A stretch of 64,000 nucleotides of DNA from Streptomyces sp. NBC_01549 (GTDB lineage: Bacteria > Actinomycetota > Actinomycetes > Streptomycetales > Streptomycetaceae). Location: the NCBI RefSeq assembly GCF_026339955.1, contig NZ_JAPEPW010000007.1, forward strand, positions 1 through 64,000, given 5' to 3'. Numbering within the stretch: the stretch's first letter is position 1; every line of letters begins with the position of its first letter. The notes beneath the pieces were generated by a model that was not told the origin of the DNA, made no database searches, and saw only the letters and a list, made by a program, of their open reading frames with translations. The position numbers and the translations under genes were made by a program. Of the stretch, positions 7,450 to 16,546 are shown piece after piece.

Positions 7450-10326
7450 CTACTGGGGCAGGACCGGGATGTGGCAGGACGGCCTGCCGGAGGTGGCCGC
7501 GGAGCTCAGGCGGTCGAGGATTTCGGCGCGCAGGAAGTCGTCGTCGGGCAAGCCGAGTTCGCCGGTGAGGGACAGGGCCCGAATCCAGGCGCCGCGGGCC
7601 GCGTCGGGCTGGTGGGCGCTGCGGTGTGTGTCGCCGAGGCAGAGCAGACAGGCGGCCTCGCTGCGGCGCTCGCCGGTGGCGCGGAACAGCTCCGCCGCCT
7701 GCCGGTAGCAGTCGACCGCCAGCTGGTACCGGCCCAGGTGATGATGGATGTAGCCCAGACTGTCCAGGATGTGGGCCTGCCCGTCCACGTCCCCGGCCTC
7801 GTGCGCGAGCTCAAGGGCCTGCTCGCAGTGTGCCAGCGCGCCGAGGTGGTCGCCGAGGTTGGCCTGCCGCCAGCCGATGTGGTTCAACGCCGCGGCCTGT
7901 CCCGCCCGGTCGCCCGCCCTCCGGTAGTGCTCCAGACTCCGGTACGCGTGCTCGAGCGCCTGCTGGGGGCGGCCCTGTGCCCCCGACATCCGCGAGAGAT
8001 GCTGATGTGTACGGGCCTGCCCCGCGTCGCTGCCCAGCGTGCCGAACAGCTCCAGTGCCCGCAGGTAGTGCTCCCGGGCCGGCCCCGGGCGCTTCAGCCG
8101 GTCCAGCGCCAGCCCCAGACCGCGGTAGGAACCTGCCTGTCCGGCGAGGTCGCCCTCGCGTCGGGCCGCCGCCAGCGCGCTGCGCCCGGCCGCCAGCAAG
8201 GCCTGCCAGTACCCGTGCCGGTCCAGAAAGCTGGTCAGCACCGTGACCAGCCGCCACACATGGCCGTCGAAGTCCGGCGGCGGCTGCCGCACGATCTCCA
8301 GCAGTACCGCGTGCTCGGCGACGAGCCAGGCCCGCGCCTGCCCGTAGTCGGCGGGCTCCCCCACGTTGGACCCCGGCGCGGCCGGCCCCGTCGCCACCGG
8401 ATTGGGCTGCGGGGTCACCAGGACATCGGCCGCCCTCGCGGTGTGCAGGTAGTGATCCATCATCCGGTGCAGCGCCGCCCGCCGTACCCGCTCACCGTCG
8501 TAGGCGGCCGCCAGCTCCCCGGCGTACACCCGCAGGAGGTCGTGGAACGTGTAGCGTCCCGGTACGTGCTCGGCCAGCAGGTGCCCGCCGGTCAGTTCAC
8601 TCAGCAGTCCCCGGGCCCGTTCCGGTGACACCCCCGCCAGCGCGGCCGCCGCCGCCTGTCCCACGTCCGGCCCCGGATGCAGCGCCAGCAGCCGGAACAT
8701 CCGGGCCGCACCGGTGCTGAGCGCGCTGTAGGACCAGGAGAACACCGCCCGCACCTGGCTGGCCTCCTCTCCCCCGTCCAGTGCGTCCAGCGGGCCGCCC
8801 GCCTGCCGCAGTTCATCCGCCAGCGCTCTGAGCGGCCTGCGCGGCTGTACGGCCGCACGGGCCGCCACCACCGCCAGCGCCAGCGGCAGTCCCGCGCACG
8901 AGGCGACGATGTCCGCCACGGCCTCCAGCTCGGCCGCCACCCGTCCCGCCCCGAGCCGCTCCGCCAGCACGTCCCGCGCCGCGTCCGGACTCAGCGAGTC
9001 GACCGCCAGCAGATGGGCGCCCTCCGTCACCGCCAGCCCGGTCAGCCGGTTCCGGCTGGTCACCAGCGCCATGCAGCCGACCGCGCCCGGCAGCAGCGGA
9101 CGGACCTGTTCCTCGTCCCGCGCGTTGTCCAGCACCACGATGATCCGGCGCCCCGCCAACAGGCTCCGGTACAGGCTTACTTGGGCTTCCAGGCCCGGCG
9201 GCACCCGTTCGGGCGGCACCCCGAAGGCGTCCAGAAACCCCCGTACCGCCTCCGTCAGAGGCACCGCCGCCCCCTGCGGATCGAATCCCCGCAGGTTCAC
9301 ATACAGCTGTCCGTCGGGGAATGCGCCTGCCACCCGGCGCGCCCAGTGCACCGCCAGCGCCGTCTTCCCGACCCCCGCCATGCCCGACACCGCCGAGATC
9401 ACCACCGCCGCGGATTCTCCCTCCGCCGAGGCGAGGATCGCCGCGAGGTGGGCCAGTTCCTCGTCACGTCCGGTGAACCCGCGTACGGCCATGGGCAGTT
9501 GGGCGGGACGGTCGCCCGGTCGCGCCGCCGCGGACGCCGGCTGCATCGGGGGCTTGGGCCGCGAAGCGGACTCGGACTGGTGGCCCTGCAGGATCGCCTG
9601 GTGCAGTTGCCGCAGCGCCACTCCCGGATCCGTGCCCAGCTCCTCCGCCAGCCGCTCACGGACGGCGGCGTAGCAGTCCAGTGCCTCCGCGCTGCGCCCG
9701 GTGTCGTGCAGCGCTCGCATCAGTGCTTCGGCCAGGGGTTCTGCCAGTGGATACTCACCGAGCAGGCCAGTCAGCGGGCCGATGACGGACGCGGGATCAC
9801 CCAGGCGCAGCTCCGCGCGGGCCCACCCGACGGCGGCGTCCTGGCGCTGACGCCGCCAGGCCTCGCGCATCCGCGCCGCCCACTGTCCTTGCAGACCGGA
9901 CAGGGGGTCTCCGCGCCACAGGCCCAGTGCATCGCCCAGCAGCCGCGCCGCCCGCGCCGGGTCGGTCCGCTCCACCGCCCGTGCCTGGTCGATCAGTTGC
10001 CGGAACCGGTACACGTCCACCTGGTCCAGGCGGGCTTCCAGCAGGTACCCGCCCGAGCGCCGCACCAGGCGTAAGGGCTCTCTCGCCGTTTCGGCGGCCT
10101 GTTCGCACATCCGCCGGATCCGGGCGACATGGGCGTGCACCGCGGCCCGCGCCCCGTTCGGCGCACGCGTGCCCCAGACCCGCTCGATGACCACGTCGAC
10201 GGCGACGGGCCGGCCGACGTCCACCGCCAGGGCGGCCATCACCGTACGGCGTTGCGGCGGGCCCACCTCCACCACGTGGCCCCCCACCGACAGTTCCACA
10301 GGACCGAGCAACTGCACGTCCACCAT
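7450..10326 (-). CDS. SARP-family regulator with NB-ARC and TPR domains
   Basis: A 958-aa AfsR-like regulator. Domains in order: OmpR-type winged-helix DNA-binding domain (about 1-95; VQLLGPVELSVGG, ERVWGTRAPNGA), bacterial transcriptional activator domain (about 100-245), NB-ARC ATPase (about 285-560; P-loop GMAGVGKTALA near 315, Walker B RRIIVVLDNARD near 395), then tetratricopeptide repeats to the end (for example LGRYQLAVDCYRQAAELF). The ATG at 10326 follows cggaggggaggc. A longer open frame reaches 10542 but adds only low-complexity sequence. It lies 166 bp upstream of the precursor peptides on the same strand, so it is probably the pathway-specific activator. Target binding is inferred. 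Confidence 0.92.
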   Translation of the reverse strand: MVDVQLLGPVELSVGGHVVEVGPPQRRTVMAALAVDVGRPVAVDVVIERVWGTRAPNGARAAVHAHVARIRRMCEQAAETAREPLRLVRRSGGYLLEARLDQVDVYRFRQLIDQARAVERTDPARAARLLGDALGLWRGDPLSGLQGQWAARMREAWRRQRQDAAVGWARAELRLGDPASVIGPLTGLLGEYPLAEPLAEALMRALHDTGRSAEALDCYAAVRERLAEELGTDPGVALRQLHQAILQGHQSESASRPKPPMQPASAAARPGDRPAQLPMAVRGFTGRDEELAHLAAILASAEGESAAVVISAVSGMAGVGKTALAVHWARRVAGAFPDGQLYVNLRGFDPQGAAVPLTEAVRGFLDAFGVPPERVPPGLEAQVSLYRSLLAGRRIIVVLDNARDEEQVRPLLPGAVGCMALVTSRNRLTGLAVTEGAHLLAVDSLSPDAARDVLAERLGAGRVAAELEAVADIVASCAGLPLALAVVAARAAVQPRRPLRALADELRQAGGPLDALDGGEEASQVRAVFSWSYSALSTGAARMFRLLALHPGPDVGQAAAAALAGVSPERARGLLSELTGGHLLAEHVPGRYTFHDLLRVYAGELAAAYDGERVRRAALHRMMDHYLHTARAADVLVTPQPNPVATGPAAPGSNVGEPADYGQARAWLVAEHAVLLEIVRQPPPDFDGHVWRLVTVLTSFLDRHGYWQALLAAGRSALAAARREGDLAGQAGSYRGLGLALDRLKRPGPAREHYLRALELFGTLGSDAGQARTHQHLSRMSGAQGRPQQALEHAYRSLEHYRRAGDRAGQAAALNHIGWRQANLGDHLGALAHCEQALELAHEAGDVDGQAHILDSLGYIHHHLGRYQLAVDCYRQAAELFRATGERRSEAACLLCLGDTHRSAHQPDAARGAWIRALSLTGELGLPDDDFLRAEILDRLSSAATSGRPSCHIPVLPQ

Positions 10327-10517
10327 GTCGTCTGCCTCCCCTCCGGGAAGCGTCCTCCCCTGGGCGACAAGCATTCGACAAGGTTTCAAGCCACACTCCA
10401 GTGCCAGTCTGCTGGGGTGCGGTCGAACGGACGGGCCATGACCGCGCCCCGTCCGAGCACGGCGGCAGGGGCCGTCGCCTGCCGGCCGCGCAACGGGCAG
10501 ACGGGGGAGGCGGGAGC

Positions 10518-11387
10518 GTGACCGGACGTGGAGTGATCGCACCGGGGATGCTGGTGGCGGTGCAGCGGTCGGAGGTCATGGCGGAGGTCATGCCGGGAAA
10601 TCTTCCGTCGCCGCCACCGGCACCGGCATCCGAGTCCGCAGGTGCGGCCGCAGGCGCGGCTGGTGCGACTGCCACGGCTGGTGCGCCTTCGGCGGCGGGC
10701 GTTGGCGGACGGAGCGTGCTGGAAGGTGCTTTCGCGTTGCTGGAAGCGGTGGAACGGGCCGTGGAGGCCGGGCCGACCAGGCTGGCGTCCGAATGCGGGC
10801 TGCCCAAGACGACCGCGTACCGGCTGCTGGAACAGCTGGCGGACCTGGGTGCGGTGGAGCGGTGCCGCGGGAGTTACCGGGTGGGCCTGCGGATGTTCCG
10901 CCTCGGGCGCGAGTGGCAGCCGCACCCCCGGTTGAGGTCCGCCGCGAGGGAACCGGTGCGGCGTCTGGTGGAGATCACGGGGATGACGGTGGGGATCGCC
11001 GTGCTGTGGAAGGGCGAGACCCTGATGGTGGAGTGGAGTCCCGGCGAGGCCGAGCAGCCGGTCCCGCTGCGGACCGGTACGACCTGGCCGTGGTTCACCG
11101 CGGCGGGCAAGGTGCTGGTGGCCGGGGCCCATCCCAATCCCCTGCTGGGGCCGCTTCCCGCGTCCTGGCTCCAGGAGGCCGCCGCGATCCGGGACCGGGG
11201 TGCCGCATTCGACCAGGAGGAAGTGATGAGCGGGGTGTGCTGCACGGCGGTGCCGCTGCTTGGAGCGGACGGTGCCCCGGTGGCGGCCCTCTGCGTCCTG
11301 ACCGATCCCGCGCACCGCCTGGAACGGCTGGCGGAGGCCGCCCGGCAGGCCGGCCGCGTGATCAGCGTGGGCCTGCGCGGCCGGTGA
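10518..11387 (+). CDS. IclR-family transcriptional regulator
   Basis: A 289-aa IclR-type regulator. It has a long Ala/Pro-rich N-terminal extension, a winged HTH (SVLEGAFALLEAVERA, then LASECGLPKTTAYRLLEQL) and a C-terminal effector domain (GMTVGIAVLWKGE, FTAAGKVLVAG, GVCCTAVPLLGADGAPVAAL). The GTG at 10518 is preceded by gggggagg. A later ATG at 10578 is the alternative. It is divergent from the SARP gene with 191 bp between the starts, so both promoters and probably its own operator lie at 10327-10517. The effector is unknown, and it could control the SARP gene. Confidence 0.82.
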   Translation: MTGRGVIAPGMLVAVQRSEVMAEVMPGNLPSPPPAPASESAGAAAGAAGATATAGAPSAAGVGGRSVLEGAFALLEAVERAVEAGPTRLASECGLPKTTAYRLLEQLADLGAVERCRGSYRVGLRMFRLGREWQPHPRLRSAAREPVRRLVEITGMTVGIAVLWKGETLMVEWSPGEAEQPVPLRTGTTWPWFTAAGKVLVAGAHPNPLLGPLPASWLQEAAAIRDRGAAFDQEEVMSGVCCTAVPLLGADGAPVAALCVLTDPAHRLERLAEAARQAGRVISVGLRGR

Positions 11388-11499
11388 GCCGGAAACTGAC
11401 GGACCGGCGGACCTCTACTCCGCGGCTATCGGGTTCACATCCCACACATGCCTCATGCGTGCGCGATGAGTTCGGGCTGGGGATCGGGTCTGCCCTGGC

Positions 11500-11615
11500 A
11501 TGACTCGCATCATCGCTGACATCTCGGTCTCCTTCGGCGGCTTCGTCACCGGCCCCGGCCCCGGCCCCGGCCCGGACAACGGTCTGGGCACCGGCGGCGA
11601 CGCCCATGACGACCC
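11500..11615 (+). pseudogene. N-terminal fragment of a RibD/DHFR-like reductase
   Basis: ATG at 11500 begins MTRIIADISVSFGGFVTG, followed by a GPG-repeat and DNGLGTGGDA, which matches the first 40 residues of the dihydrofolate-reductase-family (RibD C-terminal) proteins common in Streptomyces. After about residue 38 the frame no longer resembles the family and runs into unrelated sequence. The rest of the gene is missing. A small ccccgg repeat tract at 11549-11575 encodes the extra GPGPGP. Confidence 0.6.
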
Positions 11616-11716
11616 CTCGGTATGTATCAGCGGTGCCCGCGGCGATGCCGGCGCTGCCCGCAGGCCTGGCAGCCCCCACACGGGTAACACGGCGGCGACC
11701 GCACCTGGGTCGCCGG

Positions 11717-12125
11717 TCACGACACGGTCCTCGGGCGCGAGCCCGCTCCGGCTTCATGCGCGCGGGCGAGCAGCGCGTTGACGGCGAGCGCGGCCGCCGG
11801 GTCGCAGTCGGGCAGCCGATTGACGGCGGCCCGCTCGTCCTCGCTCAGCGAGTCCGGCGGGCGGCTTCGGCTTCCTCCTCCTGGCGGCGCTTCTCGTCTC
11901 CAACTGCCGGGCGCGCTCGCGTTCGGCGTCGGCCGCGAGCTCGTCCTGGACGACGGCCTCGGTATCCGGGGCGTACGCGCCGACGGCGAGCAGCTGCACG
12001 ATGCGCGCCCATTCTGCGAGTTTCGGCCGGGCCGCGCTCATCGTCGGCCAGGCCTCGCGGTCCCGGCCCAGGTGCTGCTGCAGCTCCGCTTCCTCGAGGT
12101 CGGCCGCCGCCTCGGTATGGGTCAT
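11717..12125 (-). pseudogene. Decayed hypothetical protein gene, two frameshifts
   Basis: Reading from ATG at 12125 gives a helical, charged protein (AELQQHLGRDREAWPTM, EWARIVQLLAVGAYAPDTEA). The coding signal then moves frame near 11900 (DEKRRQEEEAEAARRTR) and again near 11855 (LSEDERAAVNRLPDCDPAAA) before a stop at 11717. The three segments join into one plausible protein of about 135 aa, so the gene has suffered two indels, or the assembly has errors here. I do not recognise the family. Confidence 0.5.
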
Positions 12126-12401
12126 GCCGCGGGCGCGTCGCCGGACCGAGGTGTTCTCCGACCCTCGCCCAGTCGACCGGTTCACGAGACGCGACACCTC
12201 GGGCAGCGGGCACGCGCGGGCGCCGGTGGGATCGGGGTGCGGGGGCTCACACGAGCTTCCCGATCATCGCGGGAAAACGAACGGATGCTGTCCCGTCTCA
12301 GATGATCTGGTCTGCGGGCAGGGCTATGGCCCCACTCCTGCCGACCCCCGAGGGACGCGCCTCCCGCCCCGACCCCGGGCCGCAGTATTTCCCGCCGGCC
12401 C

Positions 12402-12917
12402 TCACGCCGCCGCGTCGTACGCGGCCCGCAACTGGACGCCGCCGCCGGTCCGGGGCTGCGGGGCGCGCTCCGCGAACACAGCCAGGCGCAGCACGAGATA
12501 GCGGCCGATCCCGACGAGCGCGGTGGCCGACAGGTACACCGTCTGCTGCAGGACGAGTCCGGCGCCGGGACGGAGCGCGGCCAGCGAGCCGACCGCGGCG
12601 GACGTGACCAGCCAGCCGAGGGCCATGGTGGCCGCGCTCTTCAGGTGGCCGGCCAGACCGGGCCGTCCGTGGCCGAACGAGACGCGGGCGTGCAGCTCGG
12701 TGGCGAACACGGTGGAGGCGACGGTGGTGAGCGCGTTCGCCGCCATCCACGGGATCCACTGCGAGAGCAGGACCAGGGCCGCCGAGGCCGCCAGGGTGAC
12801 CCCGCTGCCCAGCCCGGCGAAGCGCCCGAAGGCCGCCGCGTGCCGGCGGATCAGTCGCAGGCCGTCCATGGTGATCCCCTCCCGGTCCGCTGCCCCTGGC
12901 GGGGTCGTCGTCGTCAT
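12402..12917 (-). CDS. GtrA-like membrane protein
   Basis: A 171-aa protein with four hydrophobic helices in the GtrA/DPMS arrangement: FAGLGSGVTLAASAALVLLS, ANALTTVASTVFATELHARV, ALGWLVTSAAVGSL and VYLSATALVGIGRYLVLR. The conserved helix-2 pattern of small residues followed by a Phe/His pair (VSFGHG) is present. GtrA proteins take part in moving polyprenyl-linked sugars across the membrane or in cell-surface glycan synthesis. It stands alone, with decayed sequence on both sides. The start at 12917 could instead be the internal ATG (MDGLRLIRRH) about 16 codons in. Confidence 0.75.
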   Translation of the reverse strand: MTTTTPPGAADREGITMDGLRLIRRHAAAFGRFAGLGSGVTLAASAALVLLSQWIPWMAANALTTVASTVFATELHARVSFGHGRPGLAGHLKSAATMALGWLVTSAAVGSLAALRPGAGLVLQQTVYLSATALVGIGRYLVLRLAVFAERAPQPRTGGGVQLRAAYDAAA

Positions 12918-13496
12918 GCCGCAAAGCGTGGCCGCCCCCCCATTCAGCGCGGTTTCAGAGCGTTCTCAGGGGTGCCGGCGGCGATGAAACCGGTGTGGCG
13001 ATACGCCGCCGCCCGCCTCGACCGTGATCAGCTGCTCAACGGAAGGGAGTTGGGGGAACGCCCCGAGTCGGCCCGTGCCCGCCGGCTGGACCACCGTCAC
13101 TGTCAAGGCCGCCCCGCTCAACCACCACGATCTGTGAACCGTGGAGGGAGTCGGCGTCTGCGAGGCACCGCAGCCGATGAGATTCGGGGCTACCCCGCTC
13201 AGATCAGTGAGACTCATCCAAGCTCAGTGAGAAGGGACCATGCCTCGACGGTCCAGATCACCTGAGACGACGGGCGAATCGGACCAGATCAATTGCGACC
13301 AGGACCACATCGCCTGAGACGGAACAGCTGTCCTCACTCACGTGGTACGACTTCGTGTCGCACACTGAGCGCCGTAGTCGGCCATTGCGAGCAGCACAGT
13401 TGGCCGCACCGTCTGACCCGGGCAGATGTACCCGCAGGCTCTTCGGGAAGGCTCACCAGCCGGTGCGCTGCGTGATGCCGGTGCCGCAGAACGTCC
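12918..13496. other. Intergenic region without a recognisable gene
   Basis: No frame reads as protein. Around 13250-13325 there are related short repeats (ccagatcacctgagacg, ccagatcaattgcgac and ccacatcgcctgagacgg) of unknown meaning that could be the degraded end of a mobile element. Confidence 0.4.
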
Positions 13497-13878
13497 TCAT
13501 CGCCATGCCGCCCACTCCTTCACCGCGAACCGGTCGCCGACGCGTCGCACCTCGGCTGCGCCCGGCCCGGGGAAATGCGCGGGGAACAGCAGGGCGCCCC
13601 GGTCCGCGGCCTCCCCCAGCACCCGGCGCCGGCTGTCCCGTGCGCGGGGCTCGTCCTCGTCGAAGCTGGGGCAGTCGTCCGGCTCCGAGATCTGCAGTGG
13701 GCTGTGCAGCAGGTCCCCGGCGAACACCGCCCGGTCCGTACCCGACCGCAGCCATACCGTGGAGGAGCCGGGCGTATGGCCGGGGGCGGGCTCGATACGG
13801 AGTTGGGCGTCGATGTCGTAGTGGTCGCCCTCCCACAGCACGGTCTGTCCGGCCCGGTGCACGGGGGCGACGCTGTCC
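13497..13878 (-). pseudogene. Metallo-beta-lactamase-fold hydrolase, C-terminal part only
   Basis: The frame encodes the C-terminal half of an MBL-fold hydrolase: LRIEPAPGHTPGSSTVWLRS contains the metal-binding GHTPGS motif, then AVFAGDLLHSPLQ supplies the conserved metal-bridging Asp, and LLFPAHFPGPG the last metal-binding His. The N-terminal HxHxDH motif is absent because homology stops exactly at 13878, where the IS256-type element begins. The missing half is not found beyond the other end of that element, so the insertion was followed by deletion. Confidence 0.75.
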
Positions 13879-15037
13879 GGGTCTGTACGGTCTTCGGTGT
13901 AACTCCCGATCATGGAAGTAGCACCTGATGAGCGACATGACTGTCTCTGCCGAGGCGGTTGAAGAGGTCCGGCCGGTCGAGTTGTCGACGGACGTGCTGG
14001 ACGAGCAGTTGATCGGGCAGTTGGTCGACCGGGCCCGCGCGAGCGGGCTGCGCGCCAGCGGCGGCTGACCGGCGTGGACGAGATGGTGCTGTCCCTGTCC
14101 GCTCGGGGTCTGACGCATGGTGACATCTCTGCGCACCTGGCCGAGGTCTACGGCGCGAGTGTGTCCAAGCAGACCATCTCCACCATCACCGACAAGGTCA
14201 TGGACGGGATGGCGGAGTGGCAGAACCGGCCGCTGGACTCGGTCTACCCCGTGATCTTCATCGACCGCGTGCACGTGAAGGTCCGCGACGGGCAGGTGGC
14301 GAACCGGCCGATCTACGTTGCCCTCGCGGTGACCGTGGACGGCACCCGGGACATCCTCGGTCTGTGGGCCGGCGACGGCGGCGAGGGCGCCAAGTACGGG
14401 CTCCAGGTTCTGACCGAGATCAAGAACCGCGGCGTCGAGGACGTGTGCATGGTGGTCTGCGACGGCCTGAAGGGCGTGTCCGACTCCTGTCCGACTCCAT
14501 CTCAGCGGTCTGGCCGCAGGCAGTCACGTAGACCTGTGTCGTCCATTTGATCCGGGCCTCGTTCCGCTACGCGGGCCGCCAGGACTGGGACAAGATCTCC
14601 CGCGCGCTCAAGCCGGTCTACACCGCGTGACGGCAAAGGCCGCCGAGGACCGCTTCCTGGACTTCCAGGAGGAGTGGGGCGCCAAGTATCCGGCGATCGT
14701 GCGGCTTTGGGAGAACGCCTGGGCGGAGTTCGTGCCGTTCCTCCAGCTCGACACGGAGATCCGACGCGTTGTCTGCACCACGAATGCGGTCGAGAGCGTG
14801 AACGCGCGCATACGCAAAGCGGTCCGGGCCCGCGGGCACTTGCCGAACGAGGCCGCGGCTCTCAAGTGCGTCTATCTCGCCGTCATGAGCCTGGACCCCA
14901 CCGGGCAGGGACGCAAACGCTGGACCATGCGCTGGAAGCCCGCACTCCAGGCCTTCGACATCGCCTTCGACGGCCGACTCTGCGTCGGCCGCCGCTAACT
15001 CACACCACCCGAGTTACACCGTTGGCTGGACAGACCC
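13879..15037 (+). mobile_element. IS256-family element, degenerate
   Basis: Bounded by 27-bp inverted ends: left 13879-13905 begins gggtctgt and ends cggtgtaactc; right 15011-15037 carries the same two blocks in inverse orientation, with 8 non-matching bases between them. The 8 bases outside each end (cgctgtcc and caggggca) differ, so no target duplication remains. It carries the broken transposase at 13928-14998. The lack of duplication, with the truncated MBL gene on the left, indicates deletion or recombination next to the element after insertion. Confidence 0.8.
13928..14998 (+). pseudogene. IS256-family transposase, broken
   Basis: Three pieces of one mutator-type transposase lie in order. 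An N-terminal piece (13928-14068; VLDEQLIGQLVDRARASG) is joined by an internal deletion of about 100 codons and a frame change to RQRRLTGVDEMVLSLSARGL. The central catalytic part (14074-14490; ISAHLAEVYGASVSKQTIST, VYPVIFIDRVHVKVRDGQVA with the first catalytic Asp, LGLWAGDGGEGA) breaks around 14480-14626. The C-terminal part (14627-14998; VVCTTNAVESVNARIRKAV, containing the catalytic Glu region) reaches the normal end. At least three lesions make it inactive. Confidence 0.88.
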
Positions 15038-15092
15038 AGGGGCACCCCCCGAGCCAGGACGCTGCCGTCCCGGGCGGCTTGGCGGTGGTGGT

Positions 15093-15548
15093 TCAGTTGG
15101 GTGGTGTGCGGATGGTGGCCCGGTCCCAGGCGGGTGTCCTGACGGGTGTTCGGGCAGCGCGGTGTTGTCTTGTCACGGTCATCTGCCAGATCGCGAGGAG
15201 CAGCAGCGTGCCGGTCTCGGTGAGGAGGCTGAGGAGGGCTCGTGGGGCGGGCTGCAGGCCGTGTTCGGTGAATCCGAAGACGCCCACGGTGCGTGAGGCG
15301 GTGAAGCCGGCGAGGGCGCCGAGCGCAATGCCGGCTGCGGCGGCCCTCAGCAGCAAGGGTGGCGTCCCCATCAGCAGCAGGGCGGCGAGGGCGAAGGAGG
15401 CGCCGGCCTGGAGCAGGAACAGGGGGCCGATGATGTGGATGAAGCGGTACTCGTCGACGTAGAGCTGAGCGTGTATGTATCCGCCGGCGGCGAGGGTGGC
15501 GGCGCTCGCCGATCGCAGGGTGGGGGCGAGGAGTCTGTGGGTGTTCAT
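15093..15548 (-). CDS. Four-helix membrane protein of unknown function
   Basis: A 151-aa protein with four predicted membrane helices: TLAAGGYIHAQLYV region, FLLQAGASFALAALLLMG, AAAGIALGALAGFTASR, and LLTETGTLLLLAIWQM. The ATG at 15548 overlaps the stop of the metallophosphoesterase gene (ATGA), so it is the third gene of the copper-protein operon. The first helix carries HAQLY and a DEYRFIHIIG loop with His residues that could bind metal or haem, but I know no family for it. Confidence 0.72.
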   Translation of the reverse strand: MNTHRLLAPTLRSASAATLAAGGYIHAQLYVDEYRFIHIIGPLFLLQAGASFALAALLLMGTPPLLLRAAAAGIALGALAGFTASRTVGVFGFTEHGLQPAPRALLSLLTETGTLLLLAIWQMTVTRQHRAARTPVRTPAWDRATIRTPPN

Positions 15549-16546
15549 GCCAGCCTCCGGTCCTTGATGGCCAGTTCGCGGTCGCCTTGGCGGTAGCTGA
15601 CGGTGCGGATGCCGAGTGCGTCCTTGAGCTGCCGGGCGGGGACGACCTGCGGAGTGGGGGCGGGGGCGCGGCCCGGTTTGGGCAGGGGGTAGGCGGTGGT
15701 GGTGGCGGAGTGGAAGGTGATGTTGCCCTCTGTCTTGGTGAACAGCTGGTGGACGTGCCCGTTGAGACAGGTGACGGAGGAGAAGCGGCGCAGGAGGGCG
15801 ATGACCTTGAGGGCGTCGTCGGTGCTCCAGCCCCACTGCGGGTACATGGCGAACAGCGGGATGTGGCTGAAGACCACGATGGGGGTGTCCGACGACAGTC
15901 CGGCGATGTCCTTGCGGACGAAGTCGATCTGGTCGTTGCCGAGATGGCCGAGCTTCTCCAGGCTCATCGTGTTGACCAGGGCGATGAAGTGCACGCCGTG
16001 GGTGTCGAAGCTGTACCAGCCATCACCGAGCGTGCCCCTGCCGAAGGTCTGCCGGTAGGCGCGGCCTGCATCGCCGATGGAGTCGTGCTCGCCCGGTACG
16101 GTGAAGACGCGGTCTGTCTGTATACCCGTCATCAGCTGCTTGACCTGGTCGAACTGCCCGGCCGTGGACAGGTGGGTCAGGTCGCCGCTGTGCATGACGA
16201 AGTCGGGTCTGAATCCGAGCGAGTTGACCTGGTGGATCGCTTCGGTGAATGAGCCGGTCACGTCCATGTTCGCCGGGCCCTGGAACCCGATGTGGCTGTC
16301 GGAGACCTGTACGAACCGCAGCGAGCTGTTCGCCGCTGTGGCGGCGCCGGCGGCGGCCACGGAGTTGGTCTCCCGGGAGTCGGCGATGTGGCTGATCACC
16401 TCTCCGCTGGCCACGGTCAGCACCACGGCGCCGCCGAACCAGCCCGCGTGACGGAGCAGTTGGCGCCGGGTCATACCGTGTTCTGTGGCGGGCTGCTCGG
16501 CATCGCCGGCCGGCGCGCTGTCGTGGCTGTCGTAGTAGCCGGTCAT
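15545..16546 (-). CDS. Secreted metallophosphoesterase (Tat signal)
   Basis: A 333-aa calcineurin-type phosphoesterase. The N-terminus has a twin-arginine signal (TRRQLLRHAGWFGGAVVL, about residues 26-45). The metal-binding motifs follow in order: VSDSHIGF (D-x-H), MHSGDLTH (GD-x-x), PGEHDS (GEHD in place of the usual GNHD), VVFSHIPLF, and NGHVHQLF (GH-x-H). The ATG at 16546 overlaps the stop of the cupredoxin gene (ATGA) and its own stop overlaps the next gene. With a cupredoxin lipoprotein ahead and an ECF sigma system divergent, it probably acts at the cell surface. The substrate is unknown. The Glu in GEHD is a known variant. Confidence 0.87.
   Translation of the reverse strand: MTGYYDSHDSAPAGDAEQPATEHGMTRRQLLRHAGWFGGAVVLTVASGEVISHIADSRETNSVAAAGAATAANSSLRFVQVSDSHIGFQGPANMDVTGSFTEAIHQVNSLGFRPDFVMHSGDLTHLSTAGQFDQVKQLMTGIQTDRVFTVPGEHDSIGDAGRAYRQTFGRGTLGDGWYSFDTHGVHFIALVNTMSLEKLGHLGNDQIDFVRKDIAGLSSDTPIVVFSHIPLFAMYPQWGWSTDDALKVIALLRRFSSVTCLNGHVHQLFTKTEGNITFHSATTTAYPLPKPGRAPAPTPQVVPARQLKDALGIRTVSYRQGDRELAIKDRRLA

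Noticed and set aside
13250..13325. Three related short repeats as a possible att site or CRISPR remnant
   Set aside because: They are imperfect, unevenly spaced, and have no tRNA, integrase or cas gene nearby.
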